Notes: generated by a model not told the origin, from the sequence alone. DNA of 64,000 nt from Fonticella tunisiensis (GCF_004364155.1 NZ_SOAZ01000005.1:62001-126000); one strand, 5' to 3'; numbered from the stretch's first letter, positions 41,924 through 51,554 are shown. Program-made: numbers and translations.

Positions 41924-42041
41924 CATTAATCTATAGCGCCGAAAAATTACAAACAGTCGTAGATAAAAAATATATGGGATAAAGAATGGAACGGACAAAT
42001 TGAAATTATGGGTTAGAGCGTAGAAAAGATCATTTTTAATT

Positions 42042-43277
42042 CTATATATCAAAACCTGCTTCTTTTAACATCCATTCGATATATATTCCATATCCCATAT
42101 CGGGTTTATTTACAAAAACATGTGTTACTGCTCCAACTAGCTTCCCGTCCTGTATTATAGGACTTCCACTCATACCCTGTACGATTCCTCCCGTCTTTTC
42201 AATTAACCTTTGATCAGTGACCCTTATAATCATACTTTTGGGATTTAATCTGCTTTGAGGAGTGAGCTTTTCAATATATATATCGTATTCCTTTACCTCA
42301 TCACCCTGTATAGAGGTCAATATTTTTGCAGGCCCCTCCTTGATCTCGCTCTGTCTTGCTATTGGTATTGGTTTATTATAACTATTTCTGGTCAGGATTT
42401 TATCTGACTCACCGTATATACCTGCAGGAGTATTTTTATTCAACGTTCCTATTTCATCATCCTCAGAAAATATACCCCTGAGCTCCCCTGGCTTACCTCT
42501 AGCTCCCTGCTCTACCGATATTATCTTTGCGTTATATATTTTCCCATCCCTTATTGGAAGAAGCTTTCCTGTATCCACATCATTTATGGGATGGCCGAGC
42601 GCTCCGAATTTTCCGGAAACAGGATCATAGAAAGTCAAGGTACCTACTCCTGCCGTTGAATCCCTCACCCATAGTCCAATTTTATATTCATTTTTGTTAC
42701 CGGTTGCCACAGGCGTTATCTGAAGCTTTTTAACTTCACCTTTTCTATTTATTTTAACATCTATCACCTTGTTTCTATTGCTTGAAATAACATCCGAAAG
42801 TTGCTTACTGCTTTCGATTCTTTTTCCATCTACCTCTATGATACAATCACCTATCTCAATTCCTGCCTTCACAGCAGGGCTTTGCTCTCTGCCTGAAGGA
42901 GTTTCTACATCTGAAAATCCAACAACAAGTATCCCATCAGTATGGAGTTTGACTCCGATTGGATATCCTCCCGGTATTACTTTTATCTCAGGAAGAAAAT
43001 TTATGGTCATTTTTTTTATGGGTATTATCCCAAAAAGCTTAACATTTATATGCAGCTTATTTAGTTTATAACTGGATTTTTCATCATAATTCTTTTCATC
43101 AGAATCTATTTTATATAATAAATTAGATTTTAAATTTTCATTACTCATCAATTCCCTGTTGCTATCTGTTATATTCATATTTCCCGGCATCGACATGACA
43201 TTTATTGTGGAAAATACTAAAAATATTAGTAAGGCAACAAGAAAACTCAATAAAACCCTGTATTTATTAATTTTCAA
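42042..43277 (-). CDS. spoIVB: SpoIVB serine peptidase
   Basis: SpoIVB, the forespore-secreted serine protease that triggers processing of pro-SigK, 411 residues. It has an N-terminal membrane anchor (VLLSFLVALLIFLVFSTI), a PDZ domain around residues 105-195 (GVKLHTDGILVVGFSDV, then AGIEIGDCIIEVDGKRI) and an S55 peptidase domain with GALGHPIND (catalytic His) and VQGMSGSPIIQDGKLVGAV (catalytic Ser in GMSGSP). A TTG start at 43277 sits eight bases after AAAGGAG; a GTG three codons earlier overlaps that site. Confidence 0.94.
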   Translation of the reverse strand: MKINKYRVLLSFLVALLIFLVFSTINVMSMPGNMNITDSNRELMSNENLKSNLLYKIDSDEKNYDEKSSYKLNKLHINVKLFGIIPIKKMTINFLPEIKVIPGGYPIGVKLHTDGILVVGFSDVETPSGREQSPAVKAGIEIGDCIIEVDGKRIESSKQLSDVISSNRNKVIDVKINRKGEVKKLQITPVATGNKNEYKIGLWVRDSTAGVGTLTFYDPVSGKFGALGHPINDVDTGKLLPIRDGKIYNAKIISVEQGARGKPGELRGIFSEDDEIGTLNKNTPAGIYGESDKILTRNSYNKPIPIARQSEIKEGPAKILTSIQGDEVKEYDIYIEKLTPQSRLNPKSMIIRVTDQRLIEKTGGIVQGMSGSPIIQDGKLVGAVTHVFVNKPDMGYGIYIEWMLKEAGFDI

Positions 43278-43423
43278 GCCTATCACTCCTTTGCAGTCGT
43301 TTTTTCCAAGTCACCTTCCTTTCTTTAAATCTAACTTAACCTTTTTAGTGTCCACATATACTATAATAAAGATTGTAGGAATTACATTATGAAGATAATA
43401 TGAGAAATCTGACAAAAAAATAA

Positions 43424-43449
43424 AAAAGCATGTAATACAACATGCTTTT
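43424..43449 (-). terminator. terminator overlapping the recN stop
   Basis: AAAAGCATGT / ACATGCTTTT with a six-base loop, T-rich after the stem on the minus strand. The recN stop (43448-43450) overlaps the first bases of the stem. Confidence 0.85.
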
Positions 43450-45142
43450 AATTTCTTATTTTATATTTAAGGTCCCTTGCAAGCTCCAGCATTTCTTTAG
43501 AGTGATTTCTTGTAAGCTCTGTCACAATTGCTCCGCCTAACATTCTCGCAAGCTCATCCACCTGATCTATATATTCCAGCTTCTGTACGGTAGTTACAGT
43601 TTTGTCATTATTTATAAATTTTTGTATTTTAAAATGCACATCAGCCATTGAAGCAATTTGTGGAAGATGGGTAACGCATAATATCTGATGATTCTTTGCG
43701 ATTAAAACCATCTTTTCAGCAACAGACTGTGCAGTTCTTCCACTTATTCCTGTATCAATTTCATCGAATATAAGGGTTGGTATCCTGTCCACATCTGCAA
43801 TTACGCTCTTTATGGCAAGCATAATTCTCGACATTTCTCCACCGGATGCAACTTTGCTAAGTGGCCTAAGGGGCTCTCCAGGGTTGGCAGTCATTGTGAA
43901 ATAGACATTATCATTTCCGTTTTCTCCAAGTTCTTCCCTTTCCTTTACCTCCACTTTAAATATGGCTCTCTCCATACCAAGATACTTAAGCTCCTTCTCT
44001 ATAGCTTCTTTAAGCCTTAGTGCTGTCTTCTTTCTAATTTCAGTCATTTGAGCTGCAATCTCCCTTAGGTTCTTTAAATATTCATCCTTCTTTTTATTCA
44101 TATCTTCAATTATTTCTTCACTGCGCTCTATCTTGGAAAGCTCTTCCTTTATCTTATCATAATACTGTAATATTTCCTCTATTGTGCTTCCATACTTTCT
44201 TTTCAGCCTGTTAATCAAATCAAGCCTTGCTTCTATGTCGTTCAGTTCCTCAGGGTCAAAATCTATACTATCCCTGTATTCCCTGATTTCATCAATTATA
44301 TCCTTAAGCTGATAATACAAATCCTCAAGGGATGTCTTCATTTTGCTGAGATTTTCATCGTATTTTTCAATTGACTCCAGATGGGAAATTCCTACACCCA
44401 TAAGGTCATACGCACAGCCCTTCTCCTCCCCTTCATAGAGGCTTTCGTAGGCCGCGGCAAGGTTGGATATGATTTTTTCAGAATTTGCAAGTATGTCCTT
44501 TCTTTTTGCAAGTTCTTCATCCTCACCGATCTTAAGGTTAGCCTCGGAAATCTCCTGTATCTGGAAGCTCAATAGATCCATCCTTCTCAGTTTGTACTGC
44601 TCATCAGCGTTTAACTTGTTAAGCTCCCTTTTAATTTCCTTTAAATCTGCATATTTTTGCCTGTATTCCTTTTTTAGGGCTTGGAAGCTTTCTCCACAGA
44701 AAGAGTCAAGTATGTCCATATGACTGTCCTCATCCAGAAGTGATTGATGTTCATGTTGTCCATGAATATCGATTAAATATTTGCCTGCCTGTTTTAAGAG
44801 TCCAACGGTTACGGTTCTTCCATTTATCCTTGATATGCTTCTTCCGCTCTGATTTATTTCCCTGGTTATTACCACCACTTCGTCTGTTTCAATTCCATTT
44901 TCCAAGAGTAACCGGTTAAACTCTTCGTTTCTAACTTCAAAAACCCCTTCTACATAGGCAGATTCCTCTCCGGTTCTTATTATATCCTTGCTCTGCTTAT
45001 CTCCTAGAAGAAAGTTAACGGAATCTATAATTATGGATTTTCCTGCACCAGTTTCACCGGTTAATATATTAAGACCCTCTGCAAATTCCAGATCCACTCT
45101 GTCAATGAGTGCAAAATTTTTTACGTGCAGTTCAAGGAGCAT
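43448..45142 (-). CDS. recN: DNA repair protein RecN
   Basis: SMC-like ATPase of double-strand-break repair, 564 residues. Walker A in ILTGETGAGKSIIIDSV (about 27-43), a central coiled-coil region (about 160-370) and the C-terminal signature VASGGEMSRIMLAIKSV with Walker B PTLIFDEIDTGISG. The ATG overlaps the argR stop (TAATG), a translational coupling common in Firmicutes. Conserved order argR-recN-spoIVB. Confidence 0.96.
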   Translation of the reverse strand: MLLELHVKNFALIDRVDLEFAEGLNILTGETGAGKSIIIDSVNFLLGDKQSKDIIRTGEESAYVEGVFEVRNEEFNRLLLENGIETDEVVVITREINQSGRSISRINGRTVTVGLLKQAGKYLIDIHGQHEHQSLLDEDSHMDILDSFCGESFQALKKEYRQKYADLKEIKRELNKLNADEQYKLRRMDLLSFQIQEISEANLKIGEDEELAKRKDILANSEKIISNLAAAYESLYEGEEKGCAYDLMGVGISHLESIEKYDENLSKMKTSLEDLYYQLKDIIDEIREYRDSIDFDPEELNDIEARLDLINRLKRKYGSTIEEILQYYDKIKEELSKIERSEEIIEDMNKKKDEYLKNLREIAAQMTEIRKKTALRLKEAIEKELKYLGMERAIFKVEVKEREELGENGNDNVYFTMTANPGEPLRPLSKVASGGEMSRIMLAIKSVIADVDRIPTLIFDEIDTGISGRTAQSVAEKMVLIAKNHQILCVTHLPQIASMADVHFKIQKFINNDKTVTTVQKLEYIDQVDELARMLGGAIVTELTRNHSKEMLELARDLKYKIRN

Positions 45143-45606
45143 TAAAGGTCCTCCTGTTCATTAAGTAGTTTTTTAAACTTTGTGACAAGCTCCTGAGCCT
45201 TCTCAGGTGTTCTAGCAAGTACAAAAATAGTATTATCCCCTGCAAGGGATCCTACTATTCCATCCCATCCCAGTGAATCAATTGCTTCTGCAGCTGCTGA
45301 GGCAGAGCCTGACAAAGTTTTAAGTACAATAGTATTTCCTACATAATCTACATTCAGAACTGTTTGTACGAAAATATTTACGAGCTTATCGGTTACTGTG
45401 CCTTCACCCTTAGAGATTGCTGCATATTTGTACTTTCCTGACTGGGACATGACTTTGATTAGCTTTAGTTCCTTTATATCCCTCGAAACAGTTGCCTGAG
45501 TTACGTCCATACCCTGCTTTCTAAGCTCATCTACAAGCTCTTCCTGGGTTTCGATATCCTTCCGGCTTATGATTTCCAGTATCTTTGCATGTCTTGCAAT
45601 CTTCAT
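45142..45606 (-). CDS. argR: arginine repressor
   Basis: ArgR/AhrC, 154 residues: N-terminal winged helix ([20 protein letters not shown], then [20 protein letters not shown]) and C-terminal arginine-binding hexamerisation domain with [16 protein letters not shown] and [11 protein letters not shown], whose GDNT supplies the aspartate that binds arginine. Represses arginine biosynthesis in the presence of arginine. It sits in the usual nadK-argR-recN order. Confidence 0.95.
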   Translation of the reverse strand: MKIARHAKILEIISRKDIETQEELVDELRKQGMDVTQATVSRDIKELKLIKVMSQSGKYKYAAISKGEGTVTDKLVNIFVQTVLNVDYVGNTIVLKTLSGSASAAAEAIDSLGWDGIVGSLAGDNTIFVLARTPEKAQELVTKFKKLLNEQEDL

Positions 45607-45677
45607 ATGTTAAACCCCTTTCTTACCCTGCAAATCCTTACAGGAAAAGATAAAATACATCATCATATAAAAATGAA

Positions 45678-46535
45678 TCAAACCGAAGATTCCTTAAGCT
45701 TGCTCCTTAATACGTCATAGAAACTTCTAGTGCACAATTTAATAAATTTTGCTGCAAGTGGAGCCCTCCTGACAATCACCCTATCTCCGCTCTTTATCAC
45801 GTGACCCTGTTGCCCATCAAGGGTAATGTAAACCTCCTGATAGATACCTGCAACCTCAATTCTTATGGACTCCTCATCAGAAACTACAATGCTTCTTGAA
45901 CTTAAGGAGTGAGGACAAATAGGAGTTAAAAGCATCACCTTCACTCCCGGGCTTACAATAGGACCTCCCGCTGACAAAGAATAGGCGGTTGAACCCGTGG
46001 GGGTTGATATTACAAGTCCATCGGCTTTGTAAGTATCTACATATTTGTCATCGATAGAGGTTTTAAGGGTAATCATCCTTGAAAGTGGTCCCCTTGTAAG
46101 CACCACATCGTTTAAACAATAAAATGTTTCAGCATGCTGATCCTCTTTGAGAATATTTGCTTCAAGCATCATTCTTTCTTCCATACAGTAGTTACCCTTC
46201 AATACCCTTTCAAGGCCAATGAAAACATCGTCAACTTCCAGCTCAGTTATGAAACCAAGGTGTCCCATATTAACTCCTAGAATAGGGGTTTCAAATTGAG
46301 CGGCCTGTCTTGCTACTCCCAGAAGTGTTCCATCCCCTCCAAGAACTATTACAAAATCCGATTGCCTGTATAAATCATCAGGTGGAAACCCGAGCTCTAA
46401 CCTATTTAGCTGTGCAGCAGTAACTTCAGAAAGAAGAACCTCCTGCTTCCTTTCCTCAAGCCATTTGACTATTGAAGCTGTAACCTTTAAATTGGTATCC
46501 TTCGTTAAATTTACAACAATTCCAATCCTAGCCAT
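45678..46535 (-). CDS. nadK: NAD kinase
   Basis: ATP-NAD kinase (285 residues), making NADP from NAD. GGDGTLLG motif near residue 65 (FVIVLGGDGTLLGVARQA) and the conserved VISTPTGSTAYSLSAGGPIV near residue 175, both essential for activity. It lies between tlyA and argR in one likely operon. Confidence 0.96.
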   Translation of the reverse strand: MARIGIVVNLTKDTNLKVTASIVKWLEERKQEVLLSEVTAAQLNRLELGFPPDDLYRQSDFVIVLGGDGTLLGVARQAAQFETPILGVNMGHLGFITELEVDDVFIGLERVLKGNYCMEERMMLEANILKEDQHAETFYCLNDVVLTRGPLSRMITLKTSIDDKYVDTYKADGLVISTPTGSTAYSLSAGGPIVSPGVKVMLLTPICPHSLSSRSIVVSDEESIRIEVAGIYQEVYITLDGQQGHVIKSGDRVIVRRAPLAAKFIKLCTRSFYDVLRSKLKESSV

Positions 46536-46601
46536 ACTGCCACCGCCAGTTCACTTAATAATATTGTTCTACACAAATCATGGGATTCCTCTTTTTTACG
46601 T

Positions 46602-47435
46602 CTAAATTTCCAGAATTTTATGAGAATCTTCGACCACTTTCCATATTAACTTATCCAGGTTTTCTTTTAAAGATTCTTCATAAATGTTTTTTCCCTCGCT
46701 ATTTTTAAGATAAGCAAGGTACTCAATATTTCCTTCGGGCCCCTTTATTGGTGAAAAGGTTAATCCCTTAAGGCTAAATCCAATGCATAAAGCAAAATTC
46801 AGCACATTTTCAATAACTTCCCTATGTATTTCTGGTTCCCTGACAACCCCTTTTTTGCCTACTTTATCCCTTCCAGCTTCAAACTGGGGCTTTATAAGGG
46901 CTATTACCTCTCCAGCAGGCTTTAAAAGTTCTTTAACCACAGGAAGCACCAGCCTAAGTGAAATAAATGCCACATCTATCGAAACAAAATCCACCTGTTC
47001 ACCTATATCTTCCTGCTTAACAAAACGTATATTGGTTCTTTCCATAGAAACAACCCTGGGATCCTTTCTAAGCTCCCAAGCTAGCTGACCATAGCCAACA
47101 TCGATTGAAAAAACCTTTATGGCTCCATTTTTAAGCATACAGTCGGTAAAACCTCCTGTTGATGCTCCTACATCAATACATATTTTATTTTTTAAATCAA
47201 TTTCAAACTCCTTTATGGCCTTTTCAAGTTTCAATCCACCTCTGCTCACATAGGGAATTGCAACTCCCTTTACCTCTATCTTACACTCTCTTCTTACCTT
47301 TTCCCCTGCCTTATCGACCCTGACATTATCAACAAAAACAAGCCCTGCCATAATGTGCTTTTTTGCCTTTTCACGGCTGTCGAAAAAACCTCTTTCAACC
47401 AGCAGGGTATCAAGTCTTTCCTTTCCTTCAGCCAT
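46602..47435 (-). CDS. tlyA: TlyA-family rRNA 2'-O-methyltransferase
   Basis: TlyA/YqxC family protein, 277 residues: S4 RNA-binding domain at the N-terminus (ERLDTLLVERGFFDSREKAK) and an FtsJ-like methyltransferase domain starting CIDVGASTGGFTDCMLKNGA near residue 87, with later DFVSIDVAFISL. The actinobacterial TlyA methylates 16S and 23S rRNA riboses (capreomycin sensitivity); older names call it hemolysin A. Directly after dxs, as in most Clostridia. Confidence 0.92.
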   Translation of the reverse strand: MAEGKERLDTLLVERGFFDSREKAKKHIMAGLVFVDNVRVDKAGEKVRRECKIEVKGVAIPYVSRGGLKLEKAIKEFEIDLKNKICIDVGASTGGFTDCMLKNGAIKVFSIDVGYGQLAWELRKDPRVVSMERTNIRFVKQEDIGEQVDFVSIDVAFISLRLVLPVVKELLKPAGEVIALIKPQFEAGRDKVGKKGVVREPEIHREVIENVLNFALCIGFSLKGLTFSPIKGPEGNIEYLAYLKNSEGKNIYEESLKENLDKLIWKVVEDSHKILEI

Positions 47436-47447
47436 CGTACTCTCCCT

Positions 47448-49304
47448 CTATATGTTTTTCAATATAGTATTCATTATACCATCAACATCCAGTCCATATT
47501 TTTTATATAATATTTTCTGGCTTCCATGGGTTATAAATTCATCAGGATATCCCATCATAACTATTCTACCCCTGTAATTTTTTAATGAAGCATGCTCAAG
47601 TACAGATGAGCCGAAACCACCTGCAACAAGATTATCCTCCACCGTAAATATTATGTCGTACTCATCAAATATATTGTTCAGCATGATTGTATCGAGGGGT
47701 TTTATAAACCTGCAGTTTACAAGCCTGGCATTTATACCTTTAGCCCCAAGCTTTTCCACTACCTTATATGAATTTTGTACCATTTTACCGACAGCAAGAA
47801 TAGCCAGATCCTTTCCCTCTGAAAGTGTTTCCCATTTTCCTAAAGATATCTCATCATATTTTTCAAACTCTACTTCAGAATCGCCACCCCTTGGATATCT
47901 TATAGCCACAGGGCCATTAAATGCAAAAATCCATTCTAGCATCATTCTAAACTCTTTTATATCCTTTGGTGATAGAATAGTTAAATTTGGTATCGGTCTT
48001 AGATATGAAATATCAAAAACTCCCTGATGGGTTTCCCCATCCTCACCGACTATTCCTGCCCTGTCTATCGCCAGGGTTACAGGCATTTTACCAATGCATA
48101 TATCATGAATAACCTGATCGTATCCCCTCTGAAGGAAGGTTGAATATACGGCAAATACTGGCTTCAGCCCGTTTGCCGCAAGTCCCGCCGCCAGAGTTAC
48201 ACCATGCTGCTCGGCAATCCCTACATCAAAAAACCTTTCTGGAAACCTTTCAGCAAAGGCTTTAAGACCTGTGCCATCAGGCATTGCTGCTGTTATGGCA
48301 ACCAGTTTATCGTTTTTCTCCCCTTCCTTTATCATTTCCTCCCCAAAGGCACTGGAATAGGTGAGGTTTGAAGCCTTAAGGCTCTCACCTGTTTCCACCT
48401 TAAATGGATCAATACCGTGAAACCTGTCGGGCTTTGCCTCAGCGAAGCAGTATCCTTTACCCTTCTTCGTAACTACATGGATTAGAACAGGGCCCTTTCT
48501 CTTTTTAGCCCCAACAAGCACCTCACATACCCTGCCAATATCATGGCCATCTATGGGGCCTAGATATGTAAAGCCCAGTTCCTCAAAAATCATTCCATTG
48601 ACAAGGAGGTATTTAAGGCTTTCCTTAACCCTTTCAGCCGATTTATACAGGTTGTTGCCTACAGCTGGTATTCTTTTTAACAGATTTTCTATATCGTTCC
48701 TTAAATTCAAATACACAGGTTCTGTTCTTATTTTGCTTAAGTAGCCTGACAGACTGCCTACATTTTGAGCTATGGACATTTCATTGTCGTTGAGCACAAC
48801 TATCAAATCCGTATTCGAATTTCCAGCATCATTAAGGGCCTCAAATGCCATACCGCCGGTTAGGGCACCGTCGCCAATTACCGCAACGACGCTGTATTTC
48901 TCCTTCTTTATATCCCTTGCCCTGGCCATTCCAAGGGCTACAGATATTGATGTGCTGCTGTGACCTGTTGCAAAGCTGTCATATACGCTTTCATTGGGCT
49001 TTGGAAATCCGCTCATTCCACCATATTTTCTAAGTGTAGCAAAATTTCCCTTTCGTCCGGTTAAAATCTTATGTACATAGCATTGATGACCTACATCCCA
49101 TATTATCCTGTCATCCGGCATATTAAAAATCCTGTGAAGGGCAATTGTAAGCTCAACCACCCCCAGGTTTGAAGCCAGATGTCCCCCCGTTTTAGAGACG
49201 TTTTCAATCAAAAAATCCCTTATCTCATCTGCAAGCTTACACAATTCCTTCATGGAGAATTCCTTCAAATCCCGGGGACTGTTAATTCTATCTAAAATCG
49301 CCAT
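47448..49304 (-). CDS. dxs: 1-deoxy-D-xylulose-5-phosphate synthase
   Basis: DXS, first enzyme of the MEP isoprenoid pathway, joining pyruvate and glyceraldehyde 3-phosphate with ThDP. About 618 residues. GHQCYVHKILTGR and VIGDGALTGGMAFEALNDAG (ThDP motif) in the first domain, then a transketolase-like middle domain with FDVGIAEQHGVTLAAGLA. I took the ATG at 49304; a GTG three codons earlier (49313) is possible. With ispA it is the isoprenoid part of the operon around the OLE RNA. Confidence 0.95.
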   Translation of the reverse strand: MAILDRINSPRDLKEFSMKELCKLADEIRDFLIENVSKTGGHLASNLGVVELTIALHRIFNMPDDRIIWDVGHQCYVHKILTGRKGNFATLRKYGGMSGFPKPNESVYDSFATGHSSTSISVALGMARARDIKKEKYSVVAVIGDGALTGGMAFEALNDAGNSNTDLIVVLNDNEMSIAQNVGSLSGYLSKIRTEPVYLNLRNDIENLLKRIPAVGNNLYKSAERVKESLKYLLVNGMIFEELGFTYLGPIDGHDIGRVCEVLVGAKKRKGPVLIHVVTKKGKGYCFAEAKPDRFHGIDPFKVETGESLKASNLTYSSAFGEEMIKEGEKNDKLVAITAAMPDGTGLKAFAERFPERFFDVGIAEQHGVTLAAGLAANGLKPVFAVYSTFLQRGYDQVIHDICIGKMPVTLAIDRAGIVGEDGETHQGVFDISYLRPIPNLTILSPKDIKEFRMMLEWIFAFNGPVAIRYPRGGDSEVEFEKYDEISLGKWETLSEGKDLAILAVGKMVQNSYKVVEKLGAKGINARLVNCRFIKPLDTIMLNNIFDEYDIIFTVEDNLVAGGFGSSVLEHASLKNYRGRIVMMGYPDEFITHGSQKILYKKYGLDVDGIMNTILKNI

Positions 49305-49322
49305 TTTTATCACCCTGCACCT

Positions 49323-49913
49323 TTATTTTTTTCTCCTTATAGTATCTAAAAACCATGCTACGCTGTATACTATGTTATTGCTTTGTGATATTGCAAAGTT
49401 CTTTCCCAGTGCCTTTCCCCCTACAGTTATAGATGCAATTGTTGCACTTATGGCCAGCGTTAATAATGTTTTTGTTCTATCATCAAAACCTCCATAGGTT
49501 ATTATTTTCCCTATAATAGCTGCTCCTGCCCCTCCACTTACAACACCACAAACGTCCCCTATAACATCGTTACAGAAGTTGGATACCTTATCCGCGTTGC
49601 GTATTAGAAATACAGCGGTTTTTGCTCCCCTCACCCTTCGAGAAGCCATTGAATGGAATGGTACTTCCTCTGCAGCAGTTACGGAAACGCCTATGATATC
49701 AAATAAAATGCCGGTTAAAATTATCCCAATTAAGATAATAAAAGCAAAAAAAAGATCTACCCTTGCAAGCATAGCATCAGAAACAAAGCTTATTAATGAG
49801 GATATAATGAATGTCCAGATGATTATTCCTATTATCCATTTATAGTTTGTATCCTTGCTCGTTCGCTTCTTATAAAATTTAATTCTCTTTTTATTATTTT
49901 TCTCTTTTTTCAT
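49323..49913 (-). CDS. oapA: OLE-associated membrane protein OapA
   Basis: A 196-residue protein with a very basic N-terminus (KKEKNNKKRIKFYKKRTSK), two hydrophobic helices (about 28-50 and 60-82), a middle stretch MASRRVRGAKTAVFLIRNAD and a further helical hydrophobic region (about 130-165). This fits OapA, the protein that binds OLE RNA and holds it at the membrane. It follows the OLE RNA directly and precedes dxs, the reported arrangement of the locus. The name Mg2+/Co2+ transporter CorB is sometimes used for relatives. The ATG at 49913 follows AAGGTGG. Confidence 0.82.
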   Translation of the reverse strand: MKKEKNNKKRIKFYKKRTSKDTNYKWIIGIIIWTFIISSLISFVSDAMLARVDLFFAFIILIGIILTGILFDIIGVSVTAAEEVPFHSMASRRVRGAKTAVFLIRNADKVSNFCNDVIGDVCGVVSGGAGAAIIGKIITYGGFDDRTKTLLTLAISATIASITVGGKALGKNFAISQSNNIVYSVAWFLDTIRRKK

Positions 49914-49944
49914 TATTATAATAACCACCTTATATGTAGCCCAA

Positions 49945-50523
49945 AGTGGCGACAGAAAAGGTTAAGTTTGCGGCTTAGGTCCAGCAGGCTTTCCCATTTT
50001 TGAGACCAGAGCGTCGCCACTCTGGCGGTTTCCCTTTAACCAAAAATCCATACCGTTGCCGGTTATGGGGCTGGATTACCACTTAGTCCACACTGCAATC
50101 CCTTTTCTGCCTCAATCGAACAGTCTAGGAGTTTTCCTCAACAGAATAATCCTATTCTAGCCTCTTTTGCAGGACTGGTTTCCTACAGCAATAGTTCGCA
50201 TATATTGGCCTTTATATGCAAACCTGATCTGTCCTCCACCAATCCCACTCAAGGCAGGCTACGCTGCAAGCAGCTTCAAACCGCTATGCAGGTTTAATCC
50301 CGTGCCGTAATACTTTAAAATACCACGCACACGGGTCTCCGCGAAGGTAGGGTCGATTACGCATGCCATTGCGGTCGCCCCATCCCCCTTACTCCCAGCA
50401 CCAACCCACTACTGGGCGTAGCAGGCCAGCACAAGGAACTTCATCGATGTGCCCTTTGACGGATTTTTAGCCCCGCCTTCAAATAGGATATATCTGACTA
50501 GAATACTGCGCCACCCTGGCTGA
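49945..50523 (-). ncRNA. ole: OLE RNA (ornate large extremophilic RNA)
   Basis: A stretch of about 580 bases with no open frame and much higher G+C than its surroundings, rich in local hairpins. One pairs the CAGAGTGGCGACGCTCTG segment; the 3' end carries GTCGCCACTTTGG, which can pair with an earlier GTGGCGAC. It lies between the isoprenyl diphosphate synthase and oapA-dxs genes on the same strand, the classical position of OLE RNA. Known OLE RNAs are about 600 nt, form membrane ribonucleoprotein complexes with OapA and affect tolerance of cold, alcohol and Mg2+. Ends are estimated from the promoter and the oapA ribosome site. Confidence 0.88.
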
Positions 50524-50529
50524 AACAAC

Positions 50530-50558
50530 ATTCTATCATAATTATACATAACACACAA
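50530..50558 (-). promoter_or_regulatory. promoter of the OLE RNA
   Basis: TTGTGT (50558-50553), 17-base spacer, TAGAAT (50535-50530) on the minus strand, placing the start near 50523, at the G+C jump. Two hairpins upstream separate it from the isoprenyl synthase gene. Confidence 0.6.
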
Positions 50559-50579
50559 TATTTTTTCTATACAATTATG

Positions 50580-50631
50580 GCAATCTTTAGTATAGACATG
50601 ATTCTAAGGTCATATCTATACTAAAGATTGC
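50580..50631. repeat. 17-bp perfect inverted repeat between ispA and OLE
   Basis: Arms GCAATCTTTAGTATAGA (50580-50596) and its complement (50615-50631) around an 18-base loop. No T tract follows the stem on either strand, so it may be a protein site or a transcript-stabilising hairpin just upstream of the OLE promoter. Confidence 0.75.
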
Positions 50632-50644
50632 ATATGCAATTAAA

Positions 50645-50666
50645 AAGCTGAGTTTTAACCCAGCTT
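50645..50666 (-). terminator. terminator after ispA
   Basis: AAGCTGGG / CTCAGCTT with a TTAAAA loop, followed on the minus strand by TTTAATT, nine bases after the ispA stop. Confidence 0.75.
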
Positions 50667-50675
50667 ATAATCCTT

Positions 50676-51554
50676 CTAATGATCTCTGTTTAGCAGAAAA
50701 TCTGTCAGCTCGACTAAAAAACCTGTAGAATCCAGCACTTTTGCTATTTCACGTGCAGATTTTGAGTATTTTTCAGCAAGCCTTTTTGACTTGTCAAGGC
50801 CGAGTATGCTAACAAAGGTAGACTTACCATTTACCTCATCACTGCCAACCATTTTTCCAAGCTTACTGCTGTCTCCTACACAATCAAGTATATCATCTAC
50901 AATCTGAAAGGCAATGCCAAGATTTTTGCTGTAATTCCTGATTTCTTCTAATTTATCCTCTCTATCTGCAATTATTCCACCAATTATGCATGCTGCCTCA
51001 ATTAAAGCCCCTGTTTTTTTGGAATGCATCTCATAGAGGGTGTCGATATCGATATTCTTTCCCTCACTTTCCATATCGATAACCTGCCCCCCTATCATTC
51101 CTTTAACACCGGATGCTCTGGCAATGACAGCAATAGCCCTTATATACTTGTTTTTATATCCTCCGGATGCTGCAGCATCGAGCATTATTTCAAAGGCGCT
51201 GTTTAAAAGCCCATCTCCAGCAAGAATGGCAATAGCTTCGCCAAAAACCTTATGGTTTGTAGGTTTTCCTCTTCTTAAATCATCGTTATCCATGGACGGA
51301 AGGTCATCGTGTATGAGGGAATATGTGTGTATAAGTTCCAGACCGCAGGCAAATGGCATCACTTCATTTAAATCACCCTCTAAAGCCTCACAAATTGAGA
51401 TAGCAAGCATAGGTCTTATGCGTTTTCCCCCAATCATAAGGCTGTATTTCATGGCCTCCACGATTTTTTCAGGTGCATCCTTAATGTTTATATATTCTCT
51501 AAGGTAGCTATTTATTAGATCCTGCTTACTCTTAAGTTTTTCATTAAAATTCAT
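50676..51554 (-). CDS. ispA: polyprenyl (farnesyl/geranylgeranyl-type) diphosphate synthase
   Basis: Short-chain trans-isoprenyl diphosphate synthase of 292 residues. First Asp-rich motif SLIHDDLPSMDNDDLRRGKPTNH (DDxxxxD near residue 84) and second motif QIVDDILDCVGD near residue 218. Builds farnesyl diphosphate or a slightly longer product for quinone, wall carrier and tRNA modifications. In the xseA-xseB-ispA order, with the OLE RNA behind it. Confidence 0.94.
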   Translation of the reverse strand: MNFNEKLKSKQDLINSYLREYINIKDAPEKIVEAMKYSLMIGGKRIRPMLAISICEALEGDLNEVMPFACGLELIHTYSLIHDDLPSMDNDDLRRGKPTNHKVFGEAIAILAGDGLLNSAFEIMLDAAASGGYKNKYIRAIAVIARASGVKGMIGGQVIDMESEGKNIDIDTLYEMHSKKTGALIEAACIIGGIIADREDKLEEIRNYSKNLGIAFQIVDDILDCVGDSSKLGKMVGSDEVNGKSTFVSILGLDKSKRLAEKYSKSAREIAKVLDSTGFLVELTDFLLNRDH

